In this document: piece after piece, positions 18,210 through 26,867 of the stretch
How positions within the stretch are numbered: position 1 is the first letter of the stretch
Layout of the letters: each line of letters starts with the position of its first letter
From: Sulfurimonas sp.
GTDB taxonomy: Bacteria; Campylobacterota; Campylobacteria; Campylobacterales; Sulfurimonadaceae
DNA length: 55,609 bases
NCBI RefSeq assembly: GCF_026991475.1
Contig: NZ_JALXBK010000077.1
Span: 1-55,609 of the forward strand
Reading direction: 5' to 3'
Position numbers and translations under genes: made by a program
The notes under the pieces: generated by a model
Told to the model about the DNA's origin: nothing
The model's database searches: none
The model's input: the letters and a program-made list of their open reading frames with translations, nothing else

Positions 18210-18313
18210 ATTAAATCCTTGTGTTATATTTATTTGGTGTTATTGTAGTATAAAAACTTTTAGTATAATCATAAACAAGAGTATATTTCTCTTATTTAAG
18301 ATTACTTTAAAAT

Positions 18314-18946
18314 TTACTTACGAAAAGTAGCCTCTTGAATAATAAGTGGGTAAAAATATCCATATCCAAAATCTTTGTCTTTTACTACTTTTCCTGTTGC
18401 ATAAACTACATCTCCAACTTTTGGCGGTGTTTGTGTCGATGTAAAAACAAGATCGTCCATATTCATAAATCTGCTGCCATCTTCAAGGTGTACCCAGTTA
18501 AGTTTCATAATCTGTGTTAAGGCTTTTGTAACTTTTGCGTGAACGGTAACCGTTTTTCCTATATATTTGTCACGATTTTTAAAAAGTTCTGCAATAGTGA
18601 GTGTGTCTTTTGTTTTGTACTTTGATGTCATGATATTTGGCTTTATGCTCTGAACTTTTTGTGCCTGCGTTTTGGAGTTGACCTCGCCTGCAAAAAGAAT
18701 CTTCTCAAACGTACGGTTAAGTGTTTTTGAGTGGAAGTTTTTCATCCATCCCTGCTCATTAAATTTAATGGTGTCTCCTACTTTTACATTGTGTTGTGTC
18801 ATAGCAATCCAGTAAACATTGCTACCATCTTTGACTTTCATATATGTATAGCCACCACTGTTAAGAGCTTTTTCTACCTTTGCCTGATGGATACCAGCAG
18901 CATAGAGACTAGCGCCTAGTATAACTGCGAGTGCGATTTTTTTCAT
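18314..18946 (-). CDS. Periplasmic NrfJ-like protein with a second OB-like domain
   Basis: This 210-aa protein has a signal peptide (KKIALAVILGASLYAAG). Residues about 24-95 match the NrfJ-type small domain: SGGYTYMKVKDGSNVYWIAM, then KVGDTIKF and a conserved SKTLNRTFEKILF. Residues about 115-205 form a beta-rich OB-like unit (YIGKTVTVHAKVTKALTQIM, then WVHLEDGS). NrfJ-type proteins accompany nitrite and other anaerobic reductases and secreted proteins; a substrate or partner is not evident here. The gene stands alone between sorA and glyS. One CTGCGTTT motif lies inside (18665). Function unknown, fold assignment tentative. Confidence 0.7.
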   Translation of the reverse strand: MKKIALAVILGASLYAAGIHQAKVEKALNSGGYTYMKVKDGSNVYWIAMTQHNVKVGDTIKFNEQGWMKNFHSKTLNRTFEKILFAGEVNSKTQAQKVQSIKPNIMTSKYKTKDTLTIAELFKNRDKYIGKTVTVHAKVTKALTQIMKLNWVHLEDGSRFMNMDDLVFTSTQTPPKVGDVVYATGKVVKDKDFGYGYFYPLIIQEATFRK

Positions 18947-19037
18947 CTGTGTTCCTTTTTTGATTTAATAATTTTAACAAGATTTTAACCAACAAATAGA
19001 TACAATCGCGACAATTTATAAAATAAAGAGTCCAAAT

Positions 19038-21056
19038 ATGTTAAAACCATTACTAATTGAAATCGGTGTTGAAGAGCTTCCTGCAGTTCCTCTCTTAAAA
19101 GAGATGAAAAATATTGAGAAAAAATATGCTGCTGTATTAGAAAAATATTCACTTCTTGGAGAGTTTGAATTTTATTACACTCCTCGTCGTTTGGTTATGT
19201 GGCATAGAGAGTTTAAACTTAAACAAGATGACAGTGTAGAGGAGTTCTTTGGAGCACCTTTGGCTGTGGCATACAAAGATGGCAAGCCAACTCCTGCAGC
19301 AAACGGTTTTGCTAAAAAATGCGGTGTTTCTCTTGAAGAACTCAGCACAGCTGAGAAAAATGGCAAAGAGGTACTTTACTATAAAAAAGATGTTAAAGGA
19401 CAAGAGTCTCGTGAACTGCTTGGCGATATCATCCATGAGTGGCTCAAGTCACTTGACTTTGGAAAGTCTATGCGTTGGGGAAGTTTGGATGAGAGCTTCA
19501 TTCGTCCTATTCGCTGGATAAATGTACTTTTAGATGACGAGCTTGTACCTATGAAACTCTATGGTGTGGAGTCTGCAAAAACAACAAAAGTACACCGTAT
19601 TGCCAACTTTAACGCAGTCGCGATTGATGGCGCAAAAGAGTATTTTGAAACACTTAAAAAAGGTGGGGTGACACTCTTTCCACAAGAGCGCTCAGATAAA
19701 ATTCTCGCTGACATTAAAAACATAGAGTCTGAAAATGGTCTCAATGTTGAAATAGATGAAGAACTTTTTGCTGAAGTTGTGGCAATTACAGAAAACCCAA
19801 CAGCACTTTTAGGCTCGTTCGATGAGGAGTTCCTACGTTTGCCTCCTGAGGTTATCATTACCTCTATGAAAGAGCATCAAAGATATTTTCCTGTATTTAA
19901 AGATGGAAAACTTATAAATAAATTTGTTGTAGTTTCAAACGCATTGACAGATGATTTTTCAGAAGTCGTAAGTGGAAATGAGCGTGTTCTTCGTCCTCGT
20001 CTTGCTGATGGACTCTTCTTTTGGGAGAATGACCTTAAAAATGGTCTGAGTACAAAAGGGCTTGAAAAAGTTGCATTTTTCAAAGGGCTTGGAAGCGTTG
20101 CAGATAAGATAGAGAGGGAAGCAAAAGTAGCAAACAAACTTTACGAACTCTACAAGCCAAACGCAGAGATTGAAGATTTAAACAGAGCCATAGAACTTGC
20201 AAAAGCTGACTTGATGAGTGAGATGGTCTATGAATTTACTGAGCTTCAGGGTATCATGGGTTACTACTATGCACTTGAAGCGGGTGAGAGTGAAGCAGTG
20301 GCTATCGCCATAAAAGAGCAGTATCTTCCAGAGGGTGAAGACAGTGAGCTTCCATCTACTGAACTGAGTGCCATAGTTGCTATGAGCATTAAGCTCGACA
20401 CACTTCTTGGACTCTTCTCTGTCAATGAAATTCCAACAGGTTCACGTGACCCATTTGCGCTCCGTCGTGCGGTCAATGGTATCATCCGTATAGTAAATGA
20501 GTATGGCTTTGAGTTTGACATTGTAAAAACGATGAAAGAGCTTGCAGCAAACTATGATGCTATTGATTTGGAAAAATTGGAGAACTTTATTTTAGAGCGT
20601 ATTAGAAGATACTATAAGGTAAATCCTTCTATCATCGAAGCTGTTTTAGCATCTGATGAGCGAGAACTTTTGGCACTTGGACAAAAGATAGAAGCGCTTA
20701 ATACTCTTGTAAACTCTGAAGGTTTCGATGACATTTTCTCAACATTCAAGCGTGTAGCGAACATCACAAAAGACATTGACCTCAGTGCTGACTTGAGTGT
20801 TGATGAGGCTCTCTTTGAAGAGGAAGCTGAAAAAGCACTTTATAACAGATACAAAGAGGTCACTGCGAAATCATATGAGAGTTATGAAGAGGAGCTCGAT
20901 GCACTCTTTGGTCTTAAACCTGAGCTTGATACTTTCTTTGATAGTGTCATGGTAAACGCAGAAGATGAAAAAATCAAGAACAACAGAAAAGCGCTTGTAG
21001 CTTCCATCTACAAAAGTATCCTAAATATTGCTGACATTAAAGAGGTAAGTGTTTAG
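19038..21056 (+). CDS. glyS: Glycyl-tRNA synthetase beta subunit
   Basis: This 672-aa beta subunit of the alpha2beta2 glycyl-tRNA synthetase provides tRNA binding; the alpha subunit (glyQ) is not in the window. The N-terminus LLIEIGVEELPA is the family hallmark, followed by the aminoacyl-synthetase beta repeats (RPIRWI, MKEHQRYFPVF, RPRLADGLFFWENDL). A C-terminal DALR-like anticodon region ends in ADIKE. Length is standard. The ribosome-binding region is AAAGAGTCC before the ATG. The next gene starts 10 nt downstream with AGGAG overlapping the glyS stop, so the two are co-transcribed. Confidence 0.95.
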   Translation: MLKPLLIEIGVEELPAVPLLKEMKNIEKKYAAVLEKYSLLGEFEFYYTPRRLVMWHREFKLKQDDSVEEFFGAPLAVAYKDGKPTPAANGFAKKCGVSLEELSTAEKNGKEVLYYKKDVKGQESRELLGDIIHEWLKSLDFGKSMRWGSLDESFIRPIRWINVLLDDELVPMKLYGVESAKTTKVHRIANFNAVAIDGAKEYFETLKKGGVTLFPQERSDKILADIKNIESENGLNVEIDEELFAEVVAITENPTALLGSFDEEFLRLPPEVIITSMKEHQRYFPVFKDGKLINKFVVVSNALTDDFSEVVSGNERVLRPRLADGLFFWENDLKNGLSTKGLEKVAFFKGLGSVADKIEREAKVANKLYELYKPNAEIEDLNRAIELAKADLMSEMVYEFTELQGIMGYYYALEAGESEAVAIAIKEQYLPEGEDSELPSTELSAIVAMSIKLDTLLGLFSVNEIPTGSRDPFALRRAVNGIIRIVNEYGFEFDIVKTMKELAANYDAIDLEKLENFILERIRRYYKVNPSIIEAVLASDERELLALGQKIEALNTLVNSEGFDDIFSTFKRVANITKDIDLSADLSVDEALFEEEAEKALYNRYKEVTAKSYESYEEELDALFGLKPELDTFFDSVMVNAEDEKIKNNRKALVASIYKSILNIADIKEVSV

Positions 21057-21065
21057 GAGCATTTG

Positions 21066-22199
21066 ATGTATGACATTGCCATTGTCGGAGCAGGCATAAA
21101 CGGCTGTAGTGTTGCCTATGAGTTCATACAAGAGGGCAAAAGTGTTATTCTATTTGATAAAGAGGGCGTAGCCGCTGGTGGTAGTGGTGCTGCAGGTGCT
21201 TTTATATCTCCAAAGTTCTCAAAATCTGGAGAACTTCGAGAGATGTTGGATGCTGCGTTTAGCTACTCTCTAAACTACTATAAAACAAACTTTCCCCGCT
21301 CTTTTCAAGCCTCACAACTCCTGCACATTGCAAAAGATGATAAAGATGATGCGATGCTTGGTGAATATAAGAAAAATCCTGCGTTTGGGCTTGAAGAGGC
21401 ATCGCAAGAGGTGCTTGATTCTCTTACTGAAACAGCAAAAAAGAGAGAACATATCTCTCTAAACGCAGCGATTGTTAATGCACAGAGTGTTTGTCAGGAG
21501 ATGAGTAAGAGTGCGAAATTTGTGCGTGAAAAAGTGGAAAATCTACGCTATGATGATGGTTTTTGGCTTATAAATGAGACCTATGCTGCAAAAGAGGTCG
21601 TTTTGGCAACTGGGGCGTATGAAAAGGTCATCAAAGAGCCATACATTGATGTTCGGGGGATTTGGGGACACCGTGTAGATGTAGAGACAAGCTCACAAAA
21701 TCCCTACTCATTGCATCAGTTCGTCTCCATCTCCAAAAGCTCTGAAAAAAATGGTAAAAATCTCCTCGCCATCGGTGCAACACACAACATCCACTACCAT
21801 CCAGATAAAAACCAAGAATCTTATGACATAGAAAAGGGAAGAGCAGAGCTTTTGGAAAAAGCGGCGCAGACGATTAACTTAAAAGATGTAAAAATCATTA
21901 AAGATTACACAGGACTGCGTTCAGGTTCGGTTGACTATATGCCACTACTTGGTTCTTTGATACTCTCAGACGAGACCATAAAAGCGTGTGGCAACAGACT
22001 GCAAGACAAACGCATTAGCTATGATGAGTTTAGTTACTATCCAAACTTGTATATCATCAATGGCAGTGGCGGATATGGCTTTGTACTTGCACCTTACTTG
22101 GCAAAGATACTAAAAGAGTACATTTTAAGTGGAAAGAAAATAGATAAAAGCATCGCCCCTGCAAGATATTTTGCAAGATGGGCGAGAAGAAGAAAATAG
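21066..22199 (+). CDS. FAD-dependent oxidoreductase (DAO superfamily, MnmC-like C-domain)
   Basis: This protein of about 377 aa has an N-terminal FAD-binding Rossmann motif VGAGINGCSVAYEF, then the DAO feature GGSGAAGAFISPKFSK. The latter and the LREMLDAAF segment resemble the oxidase domain of MnmC, which finishes 5-methylaminomethyl-2-thiouridine in tRNA. C-terminal landmarks are GLRSGSVDYMPLLG and NGSGGYGFVLAPYLAKI. The methyltransferase half of MnmC is absent, so it is either a stand-alone MnmC(o) or another glycine/sarcosine-type oxidase. I choose the ATG at 21066 (AGGAG six bases upstream) over the TTG at 21063. It is 9 nt behind glyS. Confidence 0.75.
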   Translation: MYDIAIVGAGINGCSVAYEFIQEGKSVILFDKEGVAAGGSGAAGAFISPKFSKSGELREMLDAAFSYSLNYYKTNFPRSFQASQLLHIAKDDKDDAMLGEYKKNPAFGLEEASQEVLDSLTETAKKREHISLNAAIVNAQSVCQEMSKSAKFVREKVENLRYDDGFWLINETYAAKEVVLATGAYEKVIKEPYIDVRGIWGHRVDVETSSQNPYSLHQFVSISKSSEKNGKNLLAIGATHNIHYHPDKNQESYDIEKGRAELLEKAAQTINLKDVKIIKDYTGLRSGSVDYMPLLGSLILSDETIKACGNRLQDKRISYDEFSYYPNLYIINGSGGYGFVLAPYLAKILKEYILSGKKIDKSIAPARYFARWARRRK

Positions 22200-22940
22200 T
22201 TAGATCTTTACTATTTGTGGAGGCATAGGCTTAAATATTGCCTTGACTGCGTTTGCACGGACTTCGCGTGCTTTTCCTCCTGCATACGGAGAAGGATAGT
22301 AAGCACGCTCGATGCACTCATCTGGGTCGTAGTTATTGTCGTACATAAATACGACATTTTTGTCGAGTTTGTTTACATGTGCTGAAAGTGCTCTTGCATA
22401 AGCAATAATGGCTTTGTGGTGACGGTCGTATTTATGTCCTATACCAAAAAAGACAAATTTCCCAGTCAAGCGAATCTTTGGAATATCAATATAGTTAAGA
22501 TTTCTGTCATAACGCGTAAATTGTGTTGAAGTAAGTTTGTCAAGATCTGCATCAAACTCTTCTATAATAGGTGTCGGCTCAATATTTTCACGGTTGTAGT
22601 TAAAAAGATAGCGAATCTCTACAAGTTTACCTTTGTAGTGCTCCTTAAACCCTGCGTTTAGAATGTAGTCTTTTGGAGATTCATTAAGAGGTACAAACTC
22701 ATTATACTTATCAAATCCATCTTCTTGTAAAAAATGGCTCATTTTATAACCCACAGGAGAGCGTTCAGGATTGTAAAGAAATACCGTTCCCGCCACATGT
22801 TTACGCTTCTTTTTAAGCATATTTTCCAAATCATCTACCGTGATTTTCTCATCTTCACTCTCGTTGATGTACATATACTGCTCAACAAGGTAGTCCATAT
22901 CAAAATTTGTCGAAAACTTTCCAAATACCTGCATACTCAT
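22200..22940 (-). CDS. Conserved hypothetical protein, 246 aa
   Basis: I do not recognise a family. The protein is soluble, with no signal peptide and no membrane segment. It contains a hydrophobic strand followed by a charged loop, FVFFGIGHKYDRHHKAIIAY, and a C-terminal basic patch ending in PMPPQIVKI. The start is MSMQ; the second Met (22934) is eight bases from AAAAGGG and may be the true start. It converges on the oxidoreductase gene with no gap. Two CTGCGTTT motifs (22247, 22652) suggest resident DNA. It may be specific to this phylum, which a database search would test. Confidence 0.6.
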   Translation of the reverse strand: MSMQVFGKFSTNFDMDYLVEQYMYINESEDEKITVDDLENMLKKKRKHVAGTVFLYNPERSPVGYKMSHFLQEDGFDKYNEFVPLNESPKDYILNAGFKEHYKGKLVEIRYLFNYNRENIEPTPIIEEFDADLDKLTSTQFTRYDRNLNYIDIPKIRLTGKFVFFGIGHKYDRHHKAIIAYARALSAHVNKLDKNVVFMYDNNYDPDECIERAYYPSPYAGGKAREVRANAVKAIFKPMPPQIVKI

Positions 22941-23102
22941 AACCCTTTTAATTTTGCGAATTATATCCTAAAATTGCTTGGGATTACACATAATGTTTAA
23001 GGAACGAAATGTGTTTTTAAGCATAATAGACATTCACCTGAAATTTTTGTAAAATAGACTAAAAAACTTCAATAAACTAACATTTTAAGTGTTCATTTAT
23101 TG

Positions 23103-23131
23103 TTTAGTATCCACTGTTATTGTGCTATAAT
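23103..23131 (+). promoter_or_regulatory. Putative promoter of the methyltransferase-hydrolase-desaturase operon
   Basis: TATAAT at 23126-23131 is preceded by TGC, forming an extended -10 element. TTTAGT at 23103-23108 can act as a weak -35 with a 17-bp spacer. The methyltransferase ATG lies 37 bases downstream of the -10. This is the only strong promoter-like element upstream of the operon within about 230 bp of otherwise featureless sequence. Confidence 0.45.
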
Positions 23132-23167
23132 GTTCGTTGAATAAATAGTTATATTAAAGGATTATCA

Positions 23168-24160
23168 ATGTTAGAAAAAAATAGTAACTTTAAAAGTGTT
23201 TCAAAAAATCACATAATCGATGATGATTATATTAAGAAATATATTGAAACAACGAAGGCATTTATTTTAGATTGCTTTTCAAAATGGATTAATGAAACAA
23301 AAAAAGCAAATATACAACTTCCTCAACATATTGAAAAATTAGAAAAGATGTTATCTTCTGTAAAATATATTACTCCAAAAGAAGATATTGTTAATAAATA
23401 TTTAGTCAACGAAAATGCTACAATGCTTAGATTGGCAAAACATGTATACAGTCAATCTAATAATCTTATAACCAATCCAAAACGAGTTATTTTTTCTTTT
23501 CCTGAACACAAGATGATATATTCAAAAGACATGGGTGCAACTTATCTGTTTAACAATAAACTACTTAGTAGTATTGTTGATATAATCAGTAACGATATAT
23601 CAAAAAAAATTTCAATCTGTGAAGTTGGTGCAGGTACAGGGGGCTTGACTAAATATTTTTTACCTGTAATATATGATCAGGCTTTAATATATACAATAAC
23701 AGACACATCGAAATTTTTTACAAAAACTTTAAAAAAAGAATTACTCTCCTTTAACAATAAGACAGAATATGAAATATGGAATATTATGGAACCCAAAGAA
23801 AAAACGATAGTCTCCAATTATGATTTAATTGTTGCTAGTAATGTTATACATGCTGCATTAAATATTGAAGTTGCTATTTCAAATATTTTTCATGCTTTAA
23901 CTGATCATGGTTATTTTCTTTTGCATGAAACGACACATGGATATGCATCAAGTTCTGCTATTTGGGGTTTTATGGAGGATCTATGGAAATTCACAGATAA
24001 CAAGAAAAGGTCAGATGGTGCATTCTTATCTATCGATAATTGGTGTACAACAATTTTATCTTTTGGATTTGAACTTATTCAAATAAATGATGACGAGTGT
24101 TTGCAGACAATGTTTCTTTTTAAAAAGTCTACAAATATATTTAAAGGAAGTGTGAAATGA
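23168..24160 (+). CDS. SAM-dependent methyltransferase resembling polyketide-synthase C-methyltransferase domains
   Basis: This 330-aa methyltransferase has motif I EVGAGTGGLTKYFLP (about 155-169), a motif IV-like NYDLIVASNVIHAALNI and the post-motif GYFLLHETT. The run AIWGFMEDLWKFTDNKKRSD followed by a DNW segment matches the stand-alone form of the C-methyltransferase domain of polyketide synthases. An N-terminal helical region of about 150 residues precedes the fold. It opens a three-gene operon with an alpha/beta hydrolase (4-nt overlap) and a fatty acid desaturase. The substrate may be an acyl chain carried as a thioester, which is inference. The AT-rich context and lack of the AAACGCAG motif suggest acquired DNA. 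Confidence 0.75.
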   Translation: MLEKNSNFKSVSKNHIIDDDYIKKYIETTKAFILDCFSKWINETKKANIQLPQHIEKLEKMLSSVKYITPKEDIVNKYLVNENATMLRLAKHVYSQSNNLITNPKRVIFSFPEHKMIYSKDMGATYLFNNKLLSSIVDIISNDISKKISICEVGAGTGGLTKYFLPVIYDQALIYTITDTSKFFTKTLKKELLSFNNKTEYEIWNIMEPKEKTIVSNYDLIVASNVIHAALNIEVAISNIFHALTDHGYFLLHETTHGYASSSAIWGFMEDLWKFTDNKKRSDGAFLSIDNWCTTILSFGFELIQINDDECLQTMFLFKKSTNIFKGSVK

Positions 24161-24855
24161 AATTGAATAATAATTTATTTAAGAGTTATGAAATTTCAAA
24201 ATCAAAACCAAAAATAATTATTTACATAGCCAATGGAATAATGATTGACCCTGTTGAGTCAATAAAAGAACACAATTTTCCAGAGAATAGTAATGTATAT
24301 TTAATCTATTATCATCTAGCACCTTCACTGAAAATATTAGTACATGAATGGCTGAAACATATCGAAAATATTACTCAAGAATCAACTAAAATAATATTAG
24401 TTGGTTTTAGTGCTGGAGCTTTAGTAATTCATAGGATGGTATCAATTCTATCAGAACTTAATATTGAGGTTAATATTAGAACTATTAGTATTTCCCCTGC
24501 TCATTTAAAAAATTTTAATATGCTCAAGGAATTTACAGTAGATTTTTTAGAAAATCTACCAGATAAGATTGGAAAAAGAATGCTTAAGCGTTTACCTTGG
24601 AGCGGTAATTATCCTTTATTAAGCTACGATGAGATTATAGAACAATTAAAATTGTTTCGTTCAGATAAAATATATGAAAACACTTTAGGTGTTGTAGATA
24701 TAATTGTCATACCTTACAATGACAAACTATGCTGTGATGTAAATTTTGCAAAGAAGCATGCTAACGATATTAGACAAATTAATGGTAAGCATGATATTCA
24801 AACATTACCACTAGTATCAATTATAAATAATCAGCTAACCACAGGAGAAAATTAA
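24157..24855 (+). CDS. Alpha/beta-hydrolase-like protein, possible thioesterase or acyltransferase
   Basis: This 232-aa protein has a nucleophile elbow GFSAGA (near 88-93) with the putative Ser, after a hydrophobic strand TKIILV. Downstream, a late Asp/His are less certain: candidate DIIVIPYNDK and the C-terminal GKHDIQTL. It resembles small hydrolases and thioesterases that accompany fatty acid or polyketide modifying genes. It overlaps the methyltransferase by 4 nt (ATGA) and its stop overlaps the desaturase start by one base, so all three are coupled. It could hydrolyse or transfer the modified acyl chain. There is no signal peptide; cytoplasmic. Confidence 0.6.
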   Translation: MKLNNNLFKSYEISKSKPKIIIYIANGIMIDPVESIKEHNFPENSNVYLIYYHLAPSLKILVHEWLKHIENITQESTKIILVGFSAGALVIHRMVSILSELNIEVNIRTISISPAHLKNFNMLKEFTVDFLENLPDKIGKRMLKRLPWSGNYPLLSYDEIIEQLKLFRSDKIYENTLGVVDIIVIPYNDKLCCDVNFAKKHANDIRQINGKHDIQTLPLVSIINNQLTTGEN

Positions 24856-25473
24856 TGAGTAACACTATAGATAAAATATATATAAATAAACATGAGTTTG
24901 AAAGAGATGTAGATGATATAAGAAAAAAAATTCAAAACCCAACTTGGAAGGATTTTAAACATTTAAAAAAAATAGAAACATGGGGAAGAATTGCAACTTT
25001 TTTAGGATTTATATTAATGTTATTGTTAAGCTATTTTGAGTTTATTCACTCCAATATTAATGGCATAGTATTTTGGAGTATAGGAATATTATCTGCTGTT
25101 TTGATAGCTGGTGGAAGTGGTTCGAGGTGGGCAAATATAGCACATTCTATATTACATGGTGCATATGATAAAATACCAGGTATTCCCATAAAGTATACAA
25201 AAGCTGGTTTTGGAAAAGGTTCTCGACGTTTTCTTGATTGGCTAGATTGGTTTAAACCACAGTCTTGGATATATGAACATAATGTACTACATCATTATCA
25301 CTTAGGTGAAAAAAGTGATCCTGATAATGTTGAAAATAATTTGCAATGGCTAATAAATTCGAATATTCCTATGGGTATTAGATACTTAATCATCTTTATA
25401 TTAGCTTGTACTTGGAAGTTTACATATTATGTACCATTGACCATAAAAATTTTAAAAGAAAAAGAACAAGACA
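24855..25473 (+). pseudogene. Fatty acid desaturase, 5' fragment (gene split by IS256-family element)
   Basis: This is the first 206 codons of a membrane-bound fatty acid desaturase, which introduces a double bond into an acyl chain using a di-iron centre. Membrane helices are visible at about 48-70 and 72-95. The first two histidine boxes are present: HSILH (HxxxH) and HNVLHH (HxxHH). The frame continues into insertion-element sequence to a spurious stop near 25511. Removing the element and one copy of the 8-bp target duplication (ACAAGACA) joins this fragment in frame to 26868-27400, giving about 383 aa. The uninterrupted gene would be the last of the operon begun at 23168. Confidence 0.85.
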
Positions 25474-25529
25474 GAGCCTGTAAAATAAACTGTGTAAATC
25501 AGAGCCTGTAAAATAAACTGTGTAAACCA
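25474..25529. repeat. Tandemly duplicated left inverted repeat of the IS256-family element
   Basis: A 28-bp unit beginning GAGCCTGTAAAATAAACTGT lies at 25474-25501 and again at 25502-25529 with two changes near its end. Both copies contain the complete terminal inverted repeat. The outer copy abuts the target duplication, so either end could be used by the transposase. Confidence 0.85.
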
Positions 25530-25545
25530 CCTCCAGCCCATTTAA

Positions 25546-26763
25546 TTATCTTGTATATTTTTCCATAATTTCGCTGAAAAATATACAAAGTTGAGGGTAA
25601 ATTTCACTCCAATTGCGTAAACCGTTACGATTCCACTTTTACTGTACCTCCTGTGTAGATAAATAAAGCACCTTAAAAGCAGCATCAATTGTGGGAAATG
25701 AACCTTTTGATTTTGTGCGTCTTTTAATACTCGAATTTAGCGATTCAATAGGATTTGTGGTATAAATTAGCTTTCTGATTGGCTTAGGATATTTAAAAAA
25801 AGTTGCCAGTTCATTCCAATGATTTGTCCAAGACTGTGTGATATGAGGATACTTATTGCCCCAAATATCATTAAATTCCAAAAGTGCCTCTTGTGCATCT
25901 TCTTCAGTAGTTGCTGTATAGATCATTTTTAAATCAGCTGCTACTGCCTTTCTATCCTTCCAAGAGACATAACGAAGTGAACTTCTAATCTGATGGACAA
26001 TACAACGCTGTATCTCTGCTTTTGAGTAAACAGCTTCAATAGCTTCATTGAAACCGTTCAGTCCATCTATGGCAAAAATAAGTACATCATCTACACCACG
26101 GTTCTTGAGTTCATTCAGAAGTGAAAGCCAATATTTACTTGTTTCATTTTCACCGATCCAAATACCTAATATCTCTTTTTTTCCTTCAAGCGTGACTCCT
26201 AGCATAATATATGCAGCTATGTTTTTTACGACTCTATCCACTCTTATTTTTAGGACGGTAGCATCCATAAAGATTATTGGATAGATTGGTTCAAGCGGTC
26301 GGTTCTGCCACTCTTTTGCTTTCTCTATGATTGTATCGGTGATATTTGAGATTGTTTGTTCAGAAAGTTGATAACCATAGAGATCATCAAGGTGATGCTG
26401 TATATCTCTTACGCTCATCCCTTTGGTATAAAGTGAAAGTATAAGATCCTCACTGCCGTTTAGAAGTGTTTCCCGTTTCTTTACAAGCTGTGGTTCAAAC
26501 GAGCCCTCTCTGTCTCTTGGTATGGCGACATCTACATCACCATATTTCGATTTTAGAGTCTTTTTGTTTGTACCGTTACGATAGTTGGAGTTATCTGACT
26601 TCTGGTGCTTCTCGTAACCTAAATGCTCATCAAGTTCCACTTCAGTAGCTGTTTGAATCGTTTCTCGAAGAAGAGCTTTGAAATCATCCAATATCCCATC
26701 GAGTGAAATATCTTTGCCTTCTTTTATTTGTCTGCGTAGTTCTTCTTTATTTAAAATATCCAT
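25546..26763 (-). pseudogene. IS256-family transposase with an in-frame stop near the C-terminus
   Basis: This is a DDE mutator-type transposase. The acidic triad is IFMDATVLK (first Asp), FAIDGLNGF (second Asp) and the Glu of NPIESLNSS. The visible product ends ...LYLSTQEVQ at a TAA (25639-25641), but the same frame runs on for 30 more codons (KWNRNGLRNWSEIYPQLCIF, then a further ten) to a TAA at 25546-25548. That tail is what full-length relatives carry after the EVQ/KKW junction, so the TAA looks like a nonsense mutation in a gene of about 405 codons. I choose the start at 26763 (ATG) because AAGGA lies eight bases upstream; an ATG at 26778 adds five residues. The truncated form may be inactive. 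Confidence 0.8.
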
Positions 26764-26867
26764 CTGTAAATCCTTCAAATAAATCTATCAATAATAGCAA
26801 TTTTTAAGCCTATCTGATAAATTAGTTTTTTGGATTTACACAGTTGTTTTTACACCCTCACAAGACA

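Larger units (their letters stand above)
25474..26859. mobile_element. IS256-family insertion sequence, 1386 bp
   Basis: The element is bounded by imperfect inverted repeats of about 26 bp: GAGCCTGTAAAATAAACTGT... at the left end and the complement of GAGGGTGTAAAAACAACTGT... at the right end. An 8-bp target duplication lies outside both. A single transposase gene occupies the minus strand. The left inverted repeat is present twice in tandem (28-bp unit), so the true unit is probably about 1358 bp with an extra end. The insertion splits a fatty acid desaturase in the sense opposite to the transposase. Confidence 0.9.
25466..26867. repeat. 8-bp target-site duplication flanking the IS256-family element
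   Basis: ACAAGACA occurs at 25466-25473 and again at 26860-26867, immediately outside the inverted-repeat ends of the element. An 8-bp duplication is characteristic of the IS256 family. Deleting 25474-26867 (the element plus one copy) restores a continuous desaturase frame, so the duplication has remained intact since insertion and no later rearrangement occurred at this site. Confidence 0.9.

Noticed and set aside
19149-20521. Several ORFs antisense to glyS
   Set aside because: They are shadows of a strongly conserved gene and lack start signals.
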